From JBICHN01 sp043101845 (GTDB lineage Bacteria > Planctomycetota > Phycisphaerae > Phycisphaerales > UBA5793), in NCBI GenBank assembly GCA_043101845.1, contig JBICHN010000011.1, forward strand, positions 372,001 to 436,000: a DNA stretch of 64,000 nt. Reading direction: 5' to 3'. Below are positions 16,943-25,257 of this stretch, one piece after another; within the stretch, counting starts at the first letter, position 1; the number at the start of each line of letters is the position of its first letter. The notes beneath the pieces are model-generated. The model did no database searches, was not told the origin of the DNA, and saw only the letters and a list, made by a program, of their open reading frames with translations. Made by a program: the position numbers and the translations under genes.

Positions 16943-17858
16943 CTGGAAGTCGAGTTCGCGTGCGCTCGGAGCGATTCTCGCCGGCGCCGCGCTGAGCGGC
17001 GCCCCGGTGGTCGCCGTCGAACAGCCCGCGCCAGGTCGAGACGGCGCGACGCCGGTCGACGCGCCCTTCGTCGAGACGATACCGGGAACAGTCGTCTCGA
17101 TCGAGATGGTTCCGATTCCCGGCGGAGTCGTCGAGGTCGGCGCCGATGGCGAAGCGGTCGAGGTCGAGGTGGATCCCTTCTGGATCGCCGCGACGGAGAT
17201 TCCCTGGGACGCGTACGACATCTTCGTCTTCAAGCTCGACGAGGCGGACTCGTCGAACGACGGCGCCGACGCGGTGACGCGACCGAGCAAGCCGTACCTC
17301 CCGATGGATCGCGGCTTCGGCCACAACGGCTATCCCGCGATCTCAATGTCCTACGAAGGCGCGGCCGGATTCTGTGAATGGCTCTCCGCGAAGACGGGGC
17401 GTCACTACCGCCTGCCGACCGAAGCCGAATGGGAGTACGCGGTGCGCGCCGGCGCGACGAACAACGAACTCGCCGCGCGACTCGACGAACTCGCGTGGCA
17501 TCGCGGCAATGCGAAGCGCAAGTCGCATCCCATCAAATCGAAGGCGCCGAACGAGTGGGGCGTGTACCACGGCCTCGGCGGCGTCGCGGAATGGGTCACC
17601 GGGCACGACGGCGAACCAGTCACCGCGGGCGGGCATTTCCTCATGGCGCCGGAGGCGATTTCACCGGACACGCGAGAATCGCGAAGCGACGGGTGGAACG
17701 CGAGCGACCCGCAGATTCCGAAGAGCGAATGGTGGATGGCGGACTGTCCTTTTGTCGGCTTCCGCATCGTCTGCGTTCCCGACGCGCGGGCGAATGAACA
17801 GGGCGATCAGAATTCCAGTCAAGAGACCGAACCCTCGACCGACGGAGACGACCGATGA
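16929..17858 (+). CDS. SUMF1 / formylglycine-enzyme-like exported protein
   Basis: A 309-residue protein with a signal peptide. The TTG at 16929 is preferred because a GGGAGG ribosome site lies four bases upstream and it directly opens a signal peptide (WKSSSRALGAILAGAALSG). ATG at 16863 or 16875 would add Arg/Thr-rich residues antisense to apbE. The SUMF1/FGE fold is shown by MVPIPGG, the PWDAYDIFV helix, SYEGAAGFCEWLSAKTG, RLPTEAEWEYAVRAG and GFRIVC at the end. The region where true formylglycine enzymes carry their catalytic cysteine pair reads AGGHFLMAPEAIS without cysteine. Sulfatase activation is therefore doubtful. Its last four bases overlap the next gene. Confidence 0.85.
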   Translation: MNIIIWKSSSRALGAILAGAALSGAPVVAVEQPAPGRDGATPVDAPFVETIPGTVVSIEMVPIPGGVVEVGADGEAVEVEVDPFWIAATEIPWDAYDIFVFKLDEADSSNDGADAVTRPSKPYLPMDRGFGHNGYPAISMSYEGAAGFCEWLSAKTGRHYRLPTEAEWEYAVRAGATNNELAARLDELAWHRGNAKRKSHPIKSKAPNEWGVYHGLGGVAEWVTGHDGEPVTAGGHFLMAPEAISPDTRESRSDGWNASDPQIPKSEWWMADCPFVGFRIVCVPDARANEQGDQNSSQETEPSTDGDDR

Positions 17859-19180
17859 ACTCAACGCCGACCCCGTCCGACCTGACGAACTCGAGCGAAT
17901 CGTCCGTCACGCGGCGCGACTTCGTGAAGACCGGCGCCGCGGCGGCCGCGGCGTTTCCGTTCCTCGGCGGCGCCGCCGCGTGGGCGGCCCGCACGGCCCG
18001 GGCGGGTGGATCGGACACCGTGCGCCTCGGTCTCATCGGTTGCGGCGGCCGCGGGACCGGCGCCGCGTGGAACGCGATGGAGGCCTCGTCAAACGCGCGC
18101 CTCGTCGCGATGGCCGATGTCTTCCAGGATCGCCTCGACGGCAGCCGCAGTCACCTCAAGCAACTCGGTGAGCGCGGTGCGGTCAAGGATGACCAGTGCT
18201 ATGTCGGCTTCGACGCGTACCAGCAGCTCATCGATCATGGTGAGGTCGATCTCGTGCTCCTCGCCACGCCGCCGCACTTCCGCCCGATTCACTTCGACGC
18301 GGCGATCAAGGGCGGCAAGCATGTCTTCATGGAAAAGCCGGTCGCGGTCGACCCGTGGGGTGTGCGCACGGTCATCGCCGCGGGGGAATCGGCCGACGAG
18401 CAAGGGCTCAGCGTCGTGACCGGCACGCAGCGTCGACACGAGCGCTCGTATCTTACCGCGATGGAGCAGCTCGCCGACGGCGTTATCGGCGAGGTGACCT
18501 CGGCGCGCTGCTACTGGAACCAGGGCGGGCTCTGGATGCATCCGAGACAAGACGCGTGGACGGACATGGAGTGGCAGCTGCGGAACTGGCTCTACTTCAC
18601 CTGGCTTTCGGGCGACCACATCGTCGAGCAGCACATCCACAACCTCGATGTCGTGAACTGGGCCATGGGCGACCATCCCGAATCGTGCCTCGGCATGGGC
18701 GGTCGACAGGTGCGCACCGATCCGGCGTACGGACACATCTTCGATCACTTCGCGATCGAGTACCGCTATCCGGGCGACCGCTGGGCGCAGAGCATGTGCC
18801 GGCAGACCGAGGGGTGCGCGACGCGCGTCGAGGAGATCCTTACCGGCACCCGGGGCGAGATGCGACTGCGTCCCGGCGCCGCCGAAGCGACCGGCGCGCA
18901 CTCGTGGCGCTTCGAGGGCGAGAACCCGAATCCCTATGTCGAAGAGCACCGCCATCTCTTCGAGAGCCTGCGCGGCGAGGGGCCGCGCCTCAACGAGGCG
19001 AAGCAAGTCGCCGAGTCGACACTCACGGCGATCATGGGTCGGATGTCGGCCTATACGGGACAGGAAGTCACCTGGGATCAGGCGCTCCACTCCGATCTCG
19101 AACTCGCGCCCAACGCTTACGCGTTCGGCGACCTGCCGACGCCCGAAGTCGCCGTGCCCGGGAAGACGCCGCTCGTGTAG
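17855..19180 (+). CDS. Tat-exported Gfo/Idh/MocA oxidoreductase
   Basis: A 441-residue protein. The twin-arginine signal TRRDFVKTGAAAAAAFPFLGG (arginines 20 and 21) exports it folded with its NAD(P) cofactor. The mature part has the LGLIGCGGRGTGAAW Rossmann motif, a MEKPVAVD lysine motif and the long C-terminal domain (DMEWQLRNWLYFTWLSGDHIVEQ, HIHNLDVVNWAMG) of the planctomycete/Bacteroides subgroup. ATGA overlap with the SUMF1 gene plus GGAG at the right spacing indicates translational coupling. Family knowledge suggests oxidation of a glycoside hydroxyl to a keto group; this and the substrate are inferred. It ends in TAG. Confidence 0.93.
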   Translation: MNSTPTPSDLTNSSESSVTRRDFVKTGAAAAAAFPFLGGAAAWAARTARAGGSDTVRLGLIGCGGRGTGAAWNAMEASSNARLVAMADVFQDRLDGSRSHLKQLGERGAVKDDQCYVGFDAYQQLIDHGEVDLVLLATPPHFRPIHFDAAIKGGKHVFMEKPVAVDPWGVRTVIAAGESADEQGLSVVTGTQRRHERSYLTAMEQLADGVIGEVTSARCYWNQGGLWMHPRQDAWTDMEWQLRNWLYFTWLSGDHIVEQHIHNLDVVNWAMGDHPESCLGMGGRQVRTDPAYGHIFDHFAIEYRYPGDRWAQSMCRQTEGCATRVEEILTGTRGEMRLRPGAAEATGAHSWRFEGENPNPYVEEHRHLFESLRGEGPRLNEAKQVAESTLTAIMGRMSAYTGQEVTWDQALHSDLELAPNAYAFGDLPTPEVAVPGKTPLV

Positions 19181-19268
19181 CGCCGCCGGTCGGATTCGGT
19201 ATCATGGCTCGCGCGGGCGCTTCGAATCACGAAGCGCGAGCGAACCACCAGGAAGGGATGGACGGACG

Positions 19269-20207
19269 ATGGATCGACGAGCATTTCTCGCGGGAACGAT
19301 GGGGGCGGCGGGTATGGCGATGGCGACCGGAGCGGGCGCGGCGGTAACTCGATCGACCGGCGCCCTGACGGCGCGCCGCGACGGGCACGAGTTCAAACTC
19401 AAGTACGCGCCGCACTTCGGCATGTTCCGCCATCACGCCGGTGACGATCCGGTCGATCAGCTCAAGTTCGCCGCCGACGAGGGCTTCACGGCGTGGGAAG
19501 ACAACGGCATGAAGGGTCGCTCGCCCGAGGAGCAGGAGCGCATCGCGAAGGCGATGAGTGACCTCGGCATGACAATGGGCGTCTTCGTCGTGAACATGGG
19601 CACCGCGTGGGGGCCGACGCTCTCGACGGGGAACGCCGAAGCGCGTGAGAAGTTCGTCAACGAGTGCCGCGAGTCCGTTGAAGTCGCGAAACGCGTGAAC
19701 GCGAAGTGGATGACGGTCGTGCCCGGGACGCTCGATTCGCGTCTCGAAATGGCGTACCAGACGGCGAATGTGGTCGACGCGTTGCGTCGCGGCGCCGAAG
19801 TCTTCGAGCCGCACGGCCTCGTCATGGTGCTCGAGCCGCTCAATCCGTACCGCGATCATCCCGGCATGTTCCTCGCGAAGATCCCGCACGCGTACGAGGT
19901 CTGCCGCGCGGTGAACAGTCCGGCCTGCAAGATCCTGAACGATCTCTACCACCAGCAGATCACCGAAGGCAATCTCATTCCGAACATCGATCTCGCGTGG
20001 GACGAGACCGCGTACTTCCAAGTCGGCGACAACCCCGGCCGCAGGGAGCCGACGACGGGCGAGATCAACTACCTCAATGTCTTCTGGCACATCCACGCGA
20101 AGGGCTTCGACGGCGTGGTCGGCATGGAGCACGGCAACAGCCGGGGCGGCAAGGAAGGCGAGCGGGCGGTCATCGACGCGTACCGCGCCTGCGATTCATT
20201 CGAATGA
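19269..20207 (+). CDS. Tat-exported TIM-barrel isomerase (hydroxypyruvate isomerase-like)
   Basis: A 312-residue protein of the AP-endonuclease-2-like sugar isomerase fold. MDRRAFLAGTMGAAGMAMATG is a very short twin-arginine signal (arginines 3 and 4). The barrel shows LKYAPHFGMF, MVLEPLNPYRDHPGMFL (metal Glu), CKILNDLYHQQITEGNL (Asp, His), HIHAKGFDGVVGMEHGNS (Glu). These match Hyi-like metal ligands. It follows the oxidoreductase on the same strand 88 bases later, the pairing usual for 3-keto-sugar processing. The start is fixed by the Tat motif and an AGGAAGGG ribosome site. Confidence 0.88.
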   Translation: MDRRAFLAGTMGAAGMAMATGAGAAVTRSTGALTARRDGHEFKLKYAPHFGMFRHHAGDDPVDQLKFAADEGFTAWEDNGMKGRSPEEQERIAKAMSDLGMTMGVFVVNMGTAWGPTLSTGNAEAREKFVNECRESVEVAKRVNAKWMTVVPGTLDSRLEMAYQTANVVDALRRGAEVFEPHGLVMVLEPLNPYRDHPGMFLAKIPHAYEVCRAVNSPACKILNDLYHQQITEGNLIPNIDLAWDETAYFQVGDNPGRREPTTGEINYLNVFWHIHAKGFDGVVGMEHGNSRGGKEGERAVIDAYRACDSFE

Positions 20208-20261
20208 TCGAGCGGGCGCGGCGAACCGCGATGCGGACCGGATGCGAAAGGGGAGCCAGGC

Positions 20262-22736
20262 GTGCTGAGCCCGTGGCGAACGAACCGGGTTCGGATCGCG
20301 CGGTGGGGCGTCGGCGCGATCATCATCACCTTCGTCGCCGGCCCCGCGTCGATCGTCGCGGCGGATGATCCGACGAACGGGGCGGCGCCGACGGCGGGCG
20401 ACCGGGACGACCTCGCCCGACTCCAACTCGAGATTCGCGATCGCGACGGCCGGCTCATTCCCGGCCGCTTCACCTTCCTCGACGCGGAAGGCGGCGAGCC
20501 GGAGCTCTTCCCGAACGCGGACGCGGCGCCGGAGACGCTTGCGGCGCGACGCCATGTCGTCTACACGCTGAACGGCCGCGCGGATATCACGATCCCGCCC
20601 GGCGAGTACGCCGCCTATGCGTCACGCGGCCTCGAATGGTCGATCGATTCGCGTTCGTTCGACCTCATCGACGGCGATGTCGCGCGCTGGACCGCGACGC
20701 TCGAGCACGAGGTCGACACCGACGGCTGGATCAGCGCTGACTTTCACCTTCACACACTCACCTATTCGGGGCACGGCGACTCGAACCTGAACGAGCGGAT
20801 CATCAGCCTCGTCGGCGAGGGCGTCGAGTTCGCCGTCGCGACCGATCACAATCACAACACGGACTACGGACCAACGATCGACGCGCTCGGCGCGACCGAT
20901 GCGCTCGGCGCCGTGACGGGCAACGAGGTCTCCACGCCGGTCGGTCATTTCAACGCGTTTCCGTTCGATCCGTCGCGTCCGCCGGTCGAGTCGCGCATTC
21001 CCGATGCGCGTGAACTCTTCCGGCTCATTCGCGCCGAGACGAACGCGTTCGGCGTGACGCCCGTGATCCAGCTCAATCATCCGCGATGGGGCGGCATCGA
21101 TTACTTCGGCCAGGCCGGGCTCGATCCGATCACCGGGGCGCCGACGCGCGCGATCTACTCCGACGACTTCGATTCGATCGAACTGCTCAACGAGAACGCC
21201 GGGTGGGGGTACTACGACGCCGAAACGACGAGCGAGGAAGTCGGCGCGAGCCGGCACTGGGCGCTCGGCGACTGGTTCAATCTGCTCAACCGCGGTCATC
21301 GGTACGCGGCGATCGGCAATTCGGACAGCCATCGCGTCATCTACAACATGGCGGGCTATCCGCGGAACTTCCTTCCGATCGACGCGGCGACGCCCGGGGC
21401 GATCGATCCCATCGAGGTCGCCGACCGGGTCCGCGCGGCCCGATCGTTCACGACGACCGGGCCTTTCGTGCGGTTCCGCGTGAACGGTGTCGGCGTGGGC
21501 GGCGACACGGTCGCGTCGAACGCGACCGGTGGATTCGAGGTGCGCCTCCGCGTCGACGCGGCGTCCTGGATCAAGGTCGACCGCGCGAAGATCATCGTGA
21601 ACGGCGCGCTGGTCGATGAGATCGAGATTCCCGAGGGTTCGACGATCACGCGTCTCGATGTGACCCGACGCTACGACGCGCCCCACGACTCGTGGGTCGT
21701 CGCGCTCGTCGAAGGCGAGGAAACCTTGGCGCCGATCGTCATCGAGCACGGCCGTCCGGTGCGGGCGCTTGCCGTGACGAACCCGGTGTGGATCGACGCG
21801 GACGGTGACGGGGCGTGGACGGCGCCGTGGGATCGCCATCTTCGCGACGCGACCTCTTCGACGGCGCCGGCCTGGCCGGGGGACGATTCCGGAGCGCTCG
21901 CCGCGGCGACCGAGCGGGCGCTCGCGATTCTCGCCCATGCGCAGAGCGGGAGCGCCTTCGCGAGCGGTCTCATTCGCCGGGGACTCGTCGACCACGATCG
22001 ACGCGTCCGCCTCGCCGCGGCGCGGGCGGCCGAGACGCTCGCGGACGGTTCGCTCGTGACCGATCTCGAGCGGGCATGGTCGATGAGTGACGCCGATCCA
22101 TACCTTGCTGCGACGACACTCCGCGCCCTCGCGGCGAGCGCGCCGACGACCTTCCAGGATCGATTCATCGCCGCCGTGAACGAGCGCGGCGTCGATTTCG
22201 TGAAGCGGTACCGCGACGACCTCGCCCCGATCGCGCCGGGCGAATTCGTCACCGAATGGATGGCCGTCGGCTTCTTCGCGAACCCGGACGAGGCCTCGCT
22301 CGTCACGACCGAATACGCGCCCGAATCGACGCCCGACCTCGACGCGACCTTCACCGGAAAATCCGGCGCGGCGCTCGCGTGGCGGCCGATTTCGGCGTCG
22401 CGGAGCGGGTACCTCGACCTGCGCCAGCTCGACCCCGATCCTGCGGCGCACGAGAACGGGATCGCGTACGCGCAGGTGTTCCTGCACGCGCCGGAGCCGC
22501 TCAAAATGTGGTTTGCGCTCGGGACCGACGACGGCGCCCGCGTGTGGATCGGGGGCGATCTCGTGCACGATGACAACACGCGTCACGGCGCCACGCCGCT
22601 CGATCATTTTGCGTCCGTCGAACTCGACGCCGGGTGGAATCGCGTGCTCTTCAAGGTCGAAAACGGCGGGGGCGCGACGGGGTTGTACTTCCGGATTCTC
22701 GACGATCGGATCCGCGTCGCGGCGCGGCCTGAATAA
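20262..22736 (+). CDS. Exported PHP-type metallohydrolase with HEAT-like and carbohydrate-binding-like parts
   Basis: An 824-residue protein. The GTG start follows AAAGGGGAG. A signal peptide covers about 10-34. A beta-sandwich spans 50-150. A PHP (CehA/McbA-like) metal site follows: SADFHLHTLTYSGHGDSN, VATDHNHNTDYGP, LNHPRWGG and AIGNSDSHR supply the usual His/Asp ligands. After about residue 530 there is a short run of helical repeats (DHDRRVRLAAARAAETLADG). The last 150 residues end in a beta domain with FALGTDDGARVWIGGDLVHDD and LDAGWNRVLFKVENGGG, like domains in sugar-acting secreted enzymes. Probably a secreted phosphoesterase or amidohydrolase acting on polysaccharide-derived material; substrate unknown. 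Confidence 0.85.
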   Translation: MLSPWRTNRVRIARWGVGAIIITFVAGPASIVAADDPTNGAAPTAGDRDDLARLQLEIRDRDGRLIPGRFTFLDAEGGEPELFPNADAAPETLAARRHVVYTLNGRADITIPPGEYAAYASRGLEWSIDSRSFDLIDGDVARWTATLEHEVDTDGWISADFHLHTLTYSGHGDSNLNERIISLVGEGVEFAVATDHNHNTDYGPTIDALGATDALGAVTGNEVSTPVGHFNAFPFDPSRPPVESRIPDARELFRLIRAETNAFGVTPVIQLNHPRWGGIDYFGQAGLDPITGAPTRAIYSDDFDSIELLNENAGWGYYDAETTSEEVGASRHWALGDWFNLLNRGHRYAAIGNSDSHRVIYNMAGYPRNFLPIDAATPGAIDPIEVADRVRAARSFTTTGPFVRFRVNGVGVGGDTVASNATGGFEVRLRVDAASWIKVDRAKIIVNGALVDEIEIPEGSTITRLDVTRRYDAPHDSWVVALVEGEETLAPIVIEHGRPVRALAVTNPVWIDADGDGAWTAPWDRHLRDATSSTAPAWPGDDSGALAAATERALAILAHAQSGSAFASGLIRRGLVDHDRRVRLAAARAAETLADGSLVTDLERAWSMSDADPYLAATTLRALAASAPTTFQDRFIAAVNERGVDFVKRYRDDLAPIAPGEFVTEWMAVGFFANPDEASLVTTEYAPESTPDLDATFTGKSGAALAWRPISASRSGYLDLRQLDPDPAAHENGIAYAQVFLHAPEPLKMWFALGTDDGARVWIGGDLVHDDNTRHGATPLDHFASVELDAGWNRVLFKVENGGGATGLYFRILDDRIRVAARPE

Positions 22737-22797
22737 TTTTTCGCTTGACCCGCTGGAGATGCGCGCTTTCACTTTCCGATGAAATCGGTACACTGCC

Positions 22798-22849
22798 GAC
22801 CGGGACGCGGCGAGGCTCCGCGCTGCGTCCCGGTCCTTTTTCTTTTTCG
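22798..22849 (+). terminator. Rho-independent terminator after the PHP protein
   Basis: An 11-bp stem GACCGGGACGC / GCGTCCCGGTC with an Arg-codon-rich loop is followed by CTTTTTCTTTTTC on the plus strand. Confidence 0.85.
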
Positions 22850-22948
22850 AGACGATGCGCGGCGGTCCGTCGCCGCGCCGAACCGGTCTCGAACGCAGTA
22901 TCCGCCATGATCCATTCGAGGGATGCGAAAGCGAGAGAGTGAACGGCG

Positions 22949-24280
22949 ATGATGACGCAGCAGAATCCCGGCGCCCGCGCCCCCATGCTTCAGCTCTCGA
23001 TCATGATGTTCCTCCAGTTCTTCATCTGGGGGTCGTGGTACCTGAGCGTGAGCCTCTACATGCTCGAACACGGCATGGGCGAGGGACGCTTCTACGCGTA
23101 CACCGCCGGACCGCTCGGCGCGATCATCGCGCCGTTCTTCACCGGTCTCATCGCCGACCGGTTCTTCAACACGGAGAAGGTGCTCGCGGCGCTCTTCTTC
23201 CTCGCCGGGCTGTTCATGCTCGCGTTGCCATTCGTGGCGCAGACGGAAGATTCGACGCTCTTCAACGCGGTCATCCTCGCCCACATGCTCTGCTACATGC
23301 CCACGCTCGCGCTCACGGCGAGCCTGTCCTTCGCGCACCTCCCACGGGGCGGTGAGAAGTTTCCGCTCGTGCGCCTGTGGGGGACGATCGGGTGGATCGT
23401 CGCGGGCTTCACCCTCGCGTTTCTCTTTACGCGTGAACTCAGCGACGGCACGACGCAGATGGGCGAAGTGCGCGACGCCCAGTTCTGGCTCGGCGGCGGC
23501 GCGTCGGTGATCCTCGCCTTCTACTGCCTCACGCTTCCGAAGACGCCGGCGCCGAAGAAGAACGAGCCGGTCAATGTCCGCGACCTCTTCTTCATGGACG
23601 CCTGGCGGCAACTCCGGAGCGTCTCGTTCTCCGTGTTCATCTTCGGGTCGTTCATCGTGTGCATCCCGCTCGCCGCGTACTACGCGAGTCTGCAGCAGCA
23701 GATGGACGCGATGGGCATGACCCACATCGCGGCGTGGAAGAACACCGGCACCTTCGTCGAGGCGGGCATGATGTTCCTCATGCCCTTCTTCTTCCGCAAG
23801 CTCGGCATCAAGTGGATGATCGTCGCGGGCATCGGCGCGTGGAGCCTGCGCTATGTCCTCTTCGCCCTCGGCGCGACGCCCGAAGGGACGGCGCTCGTCA
23901 TCGCCGGCATCGCCCTCCACGGCATCTGCTACGACTTCTTCTTCGTGACCGGACAGGTCTATGTCGATCGCGTCACGCCCGATTCGATTCGCGGCCAGGC
24001 GCAGAGCATGCTCATCTTCTTCACCCAGGGGCTCGGCCTCTATGTCGGCGCGCTCGTCACGCAGGAGCTCGCCGGCCGCGCGTTCGGCGAAACCGCGAGC
24101 AACCTGCCCGAGGCCCTGCCCATGTGGCCGAAGGTGTGGTGGCCGCTCGCGATCATGGCCGCGGTCATCATGGTCGCCTTCATTCTCTTCTTCCGCGAAG
24201 ACGAGGCGGCCGAGCCCGAGGCGCTCAGCGATCGCGAACTCGGCGAAGCGGAGGCGGCGACCGAAGCGGCGCCGCGCTAG
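22949..24280 (+). CDS. MFS permease, nucleoside:H+ symporter-like
   Basis: A 443-residue inner-membrane protein with twelve hydrophobic segments. It opens with LSIMMFLQFFIWGSWYLSV, the signature of NupG/XapB-like nucleoside symporters in planctomycetes and Bacteroidetes. The loop PRGGEKFPLVRLWGTIGWI and the QVYVDRVTPDSIRGQAQSM segment also fit. An acidic Glu/Ala tail closes the protein. Between the sugar oxidoreductase genes it more likely imports a sugar or glycoside than a nucleoside, but that is context only. Tandem ATG codons at 22949 and 22952 are both possible starts. Confidence 0.88.
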   Translation: MMTQQNPGARAPMLQLSIMMFLQFFIWGSWYLSVSLYMLEHGMGEGRFYAYTAGPLGAIIAPFFTGLIADRFFNTEKVLAALFFLAGLFMLALPFVAQTEDSTLFNAVILAHMLCYMPTLALTASLSFAHLPRGGEKFPLVRLWGTIGWIVAGFTLAFLFTRELSDGTTQMGEVRDAQFWLGGGASVILAFYCLTLPKTPAPKKNEPVNVRDLFFMDAWRQLRSVSFSVFIFGSFIVCIPLAAYYASLQQQMDAMGMTHIAAWKNTGTFVEAGMMFLMPFFFRKLGIKWMIVAGIGAWSLRYVLFALGATPEGTALVIAGIALHGICYDFFFVTGQVYVDRVTPDSIRGQAQSMLIFFTQGLGLYVGALVTQELAGRAFGETASNLPEALPMWPKVWWPLAIMAAVIMVAFILFFREDEAAEPEALSDRELGEAEAATEAAPR

Positions 24281-24295
24281 CGCGACACGCGAACC

Positions 24296-25012
24296 TCACT
24301 CGCCTGGGTCCGACGCGTCGCCGTTCTCGCCGTTCAGCCGCCGAATCCGGATGTCGCGGAAGTATGCGGGCGAGTCGGTCGCTTCGAGAATGATCGGGCC
24401 GCGCGGCGGAATCGGCGCGCCGGGCTCGTAGCCGTTCTCAAGCGGAGCCGCGTCGACGACATTCGTCCCGTTCATCCACACGCTCACAGTGTCGCCGACC
24501 ATGACGACGCGAAGGTCGTTCCAGCGGTCGGCCGGCGCGTCCGCATTCACGCGCGGCGTGGCGCCCGGTCCCGTGTTCGCGTTCAGCCCGCCCGAGCCGG
24601 CGCTCGAGCGATCCCAGAGCTCGACCTCTGGATAGCCACGGAGGTACACGCCGGTGTCACCACCCGGGTCGACGCGCCAGCGCAGACGCAGATCGAAGTC
24701 TTCGAACTTTTCGAGCGTGACGAGGTTCGCCCCCGGCGCGCGGCCGTCGTACTTGAGCGAGCCGTCTTCCGCGTACCAGTGCTTGTCGCGCTTCGCGTTC
24801 GCTTCAATGAGGCCGCTCGCGAATTCGGCCGCCGTGAGCCGCGCCTCGACCGGCGCGTTCGCGACGAAGCCGCGCCACCCGCGGAGCGACTCGCCGTCGA
24901 AGAGGGGCGTGAAGCCCTGCTCGGCCGCGGGCGCCCCGCCGCCGCACCCGCAGAGCAGGATAAGAGCCGCGCCGAGCGCGATGGCGCGGCCGATGAACGC
25001 CGGATATCGCAT
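24296..25012 (-). CDS. DUF1080 lipoprotein (3-keto-glycoside hydrolase-like)
   Basis: A 238-residue lipoprotein with a hydrophobic start ending in LLCGC. The DUF1080 fold is typical: GFTPLFDGESLRGWRGF, SLKYDGR, NLVTLEKFEDFDLRLRWRVDPGGDTGVYLRGYPEVELWD and a closing RGPIILEATDSPAYFRDIRIRRL. Some family members cleave 3-keto-disaccharides made by Gfo/Idh/MocA enzymes, which suits the neighbours. The ATG at 25012 is preferred since GGGAGG lies nine bases upstream; the ATG at 25021 touches that site. It is convergent with the permease (15-base gap) and divergent from the oxidoreductase at 25258. Confidence 0.9.
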   Translation of the reverse strand: MRYPAFIGRAIALGAALILLCGCGGGAPAAEQGFTPLFDGESLRGWRGFVANAPVEARLTAAEFASGLIEANAKRDKHWYAEDGSLKYDGRAPGANLVTLEKFEDFDLRLRWRVDPGGDTGVYLRGYPEVELWDRSSAGSGGLNANTGPGATPRVNADAPADRWNDLRVVMVGDTVSVWMNGTNVVDAAPLENGYEPGAPIPPRGPIILEATDSPAYFRDIRIRRLNGENGDASDPGE

Positions 25013-25257
25013 GTCGCACATCCTCCCGCGCCCGAGCATACCGGAGGGCCCGGCGATTTGCGAACGGTCCGCCATTGCGGAAAGCCGCGGCCGCGAATAT
25101 GTTTGATGGACTCAGGTGTTTCCCGTAGACGGCGTATGACGCGTCCGATCGAGCCGCGCCGACCAGGCCACGACCACCCGGCGCCCGGGAAACCGCCCAC
25201 GCGAAATCGAACGACGGGCGCCCGTCCGGCGGCGCCGACCGAAAGGTGATCACCACG

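Noticed and set aside
20622..22793. Long minus-strand open frame of 723 codons
   Set aside because: It is fully antisense to the PHP protein, is very Arg-rich, and has no recognisable motif. High G+C makes long antisense frames common here.
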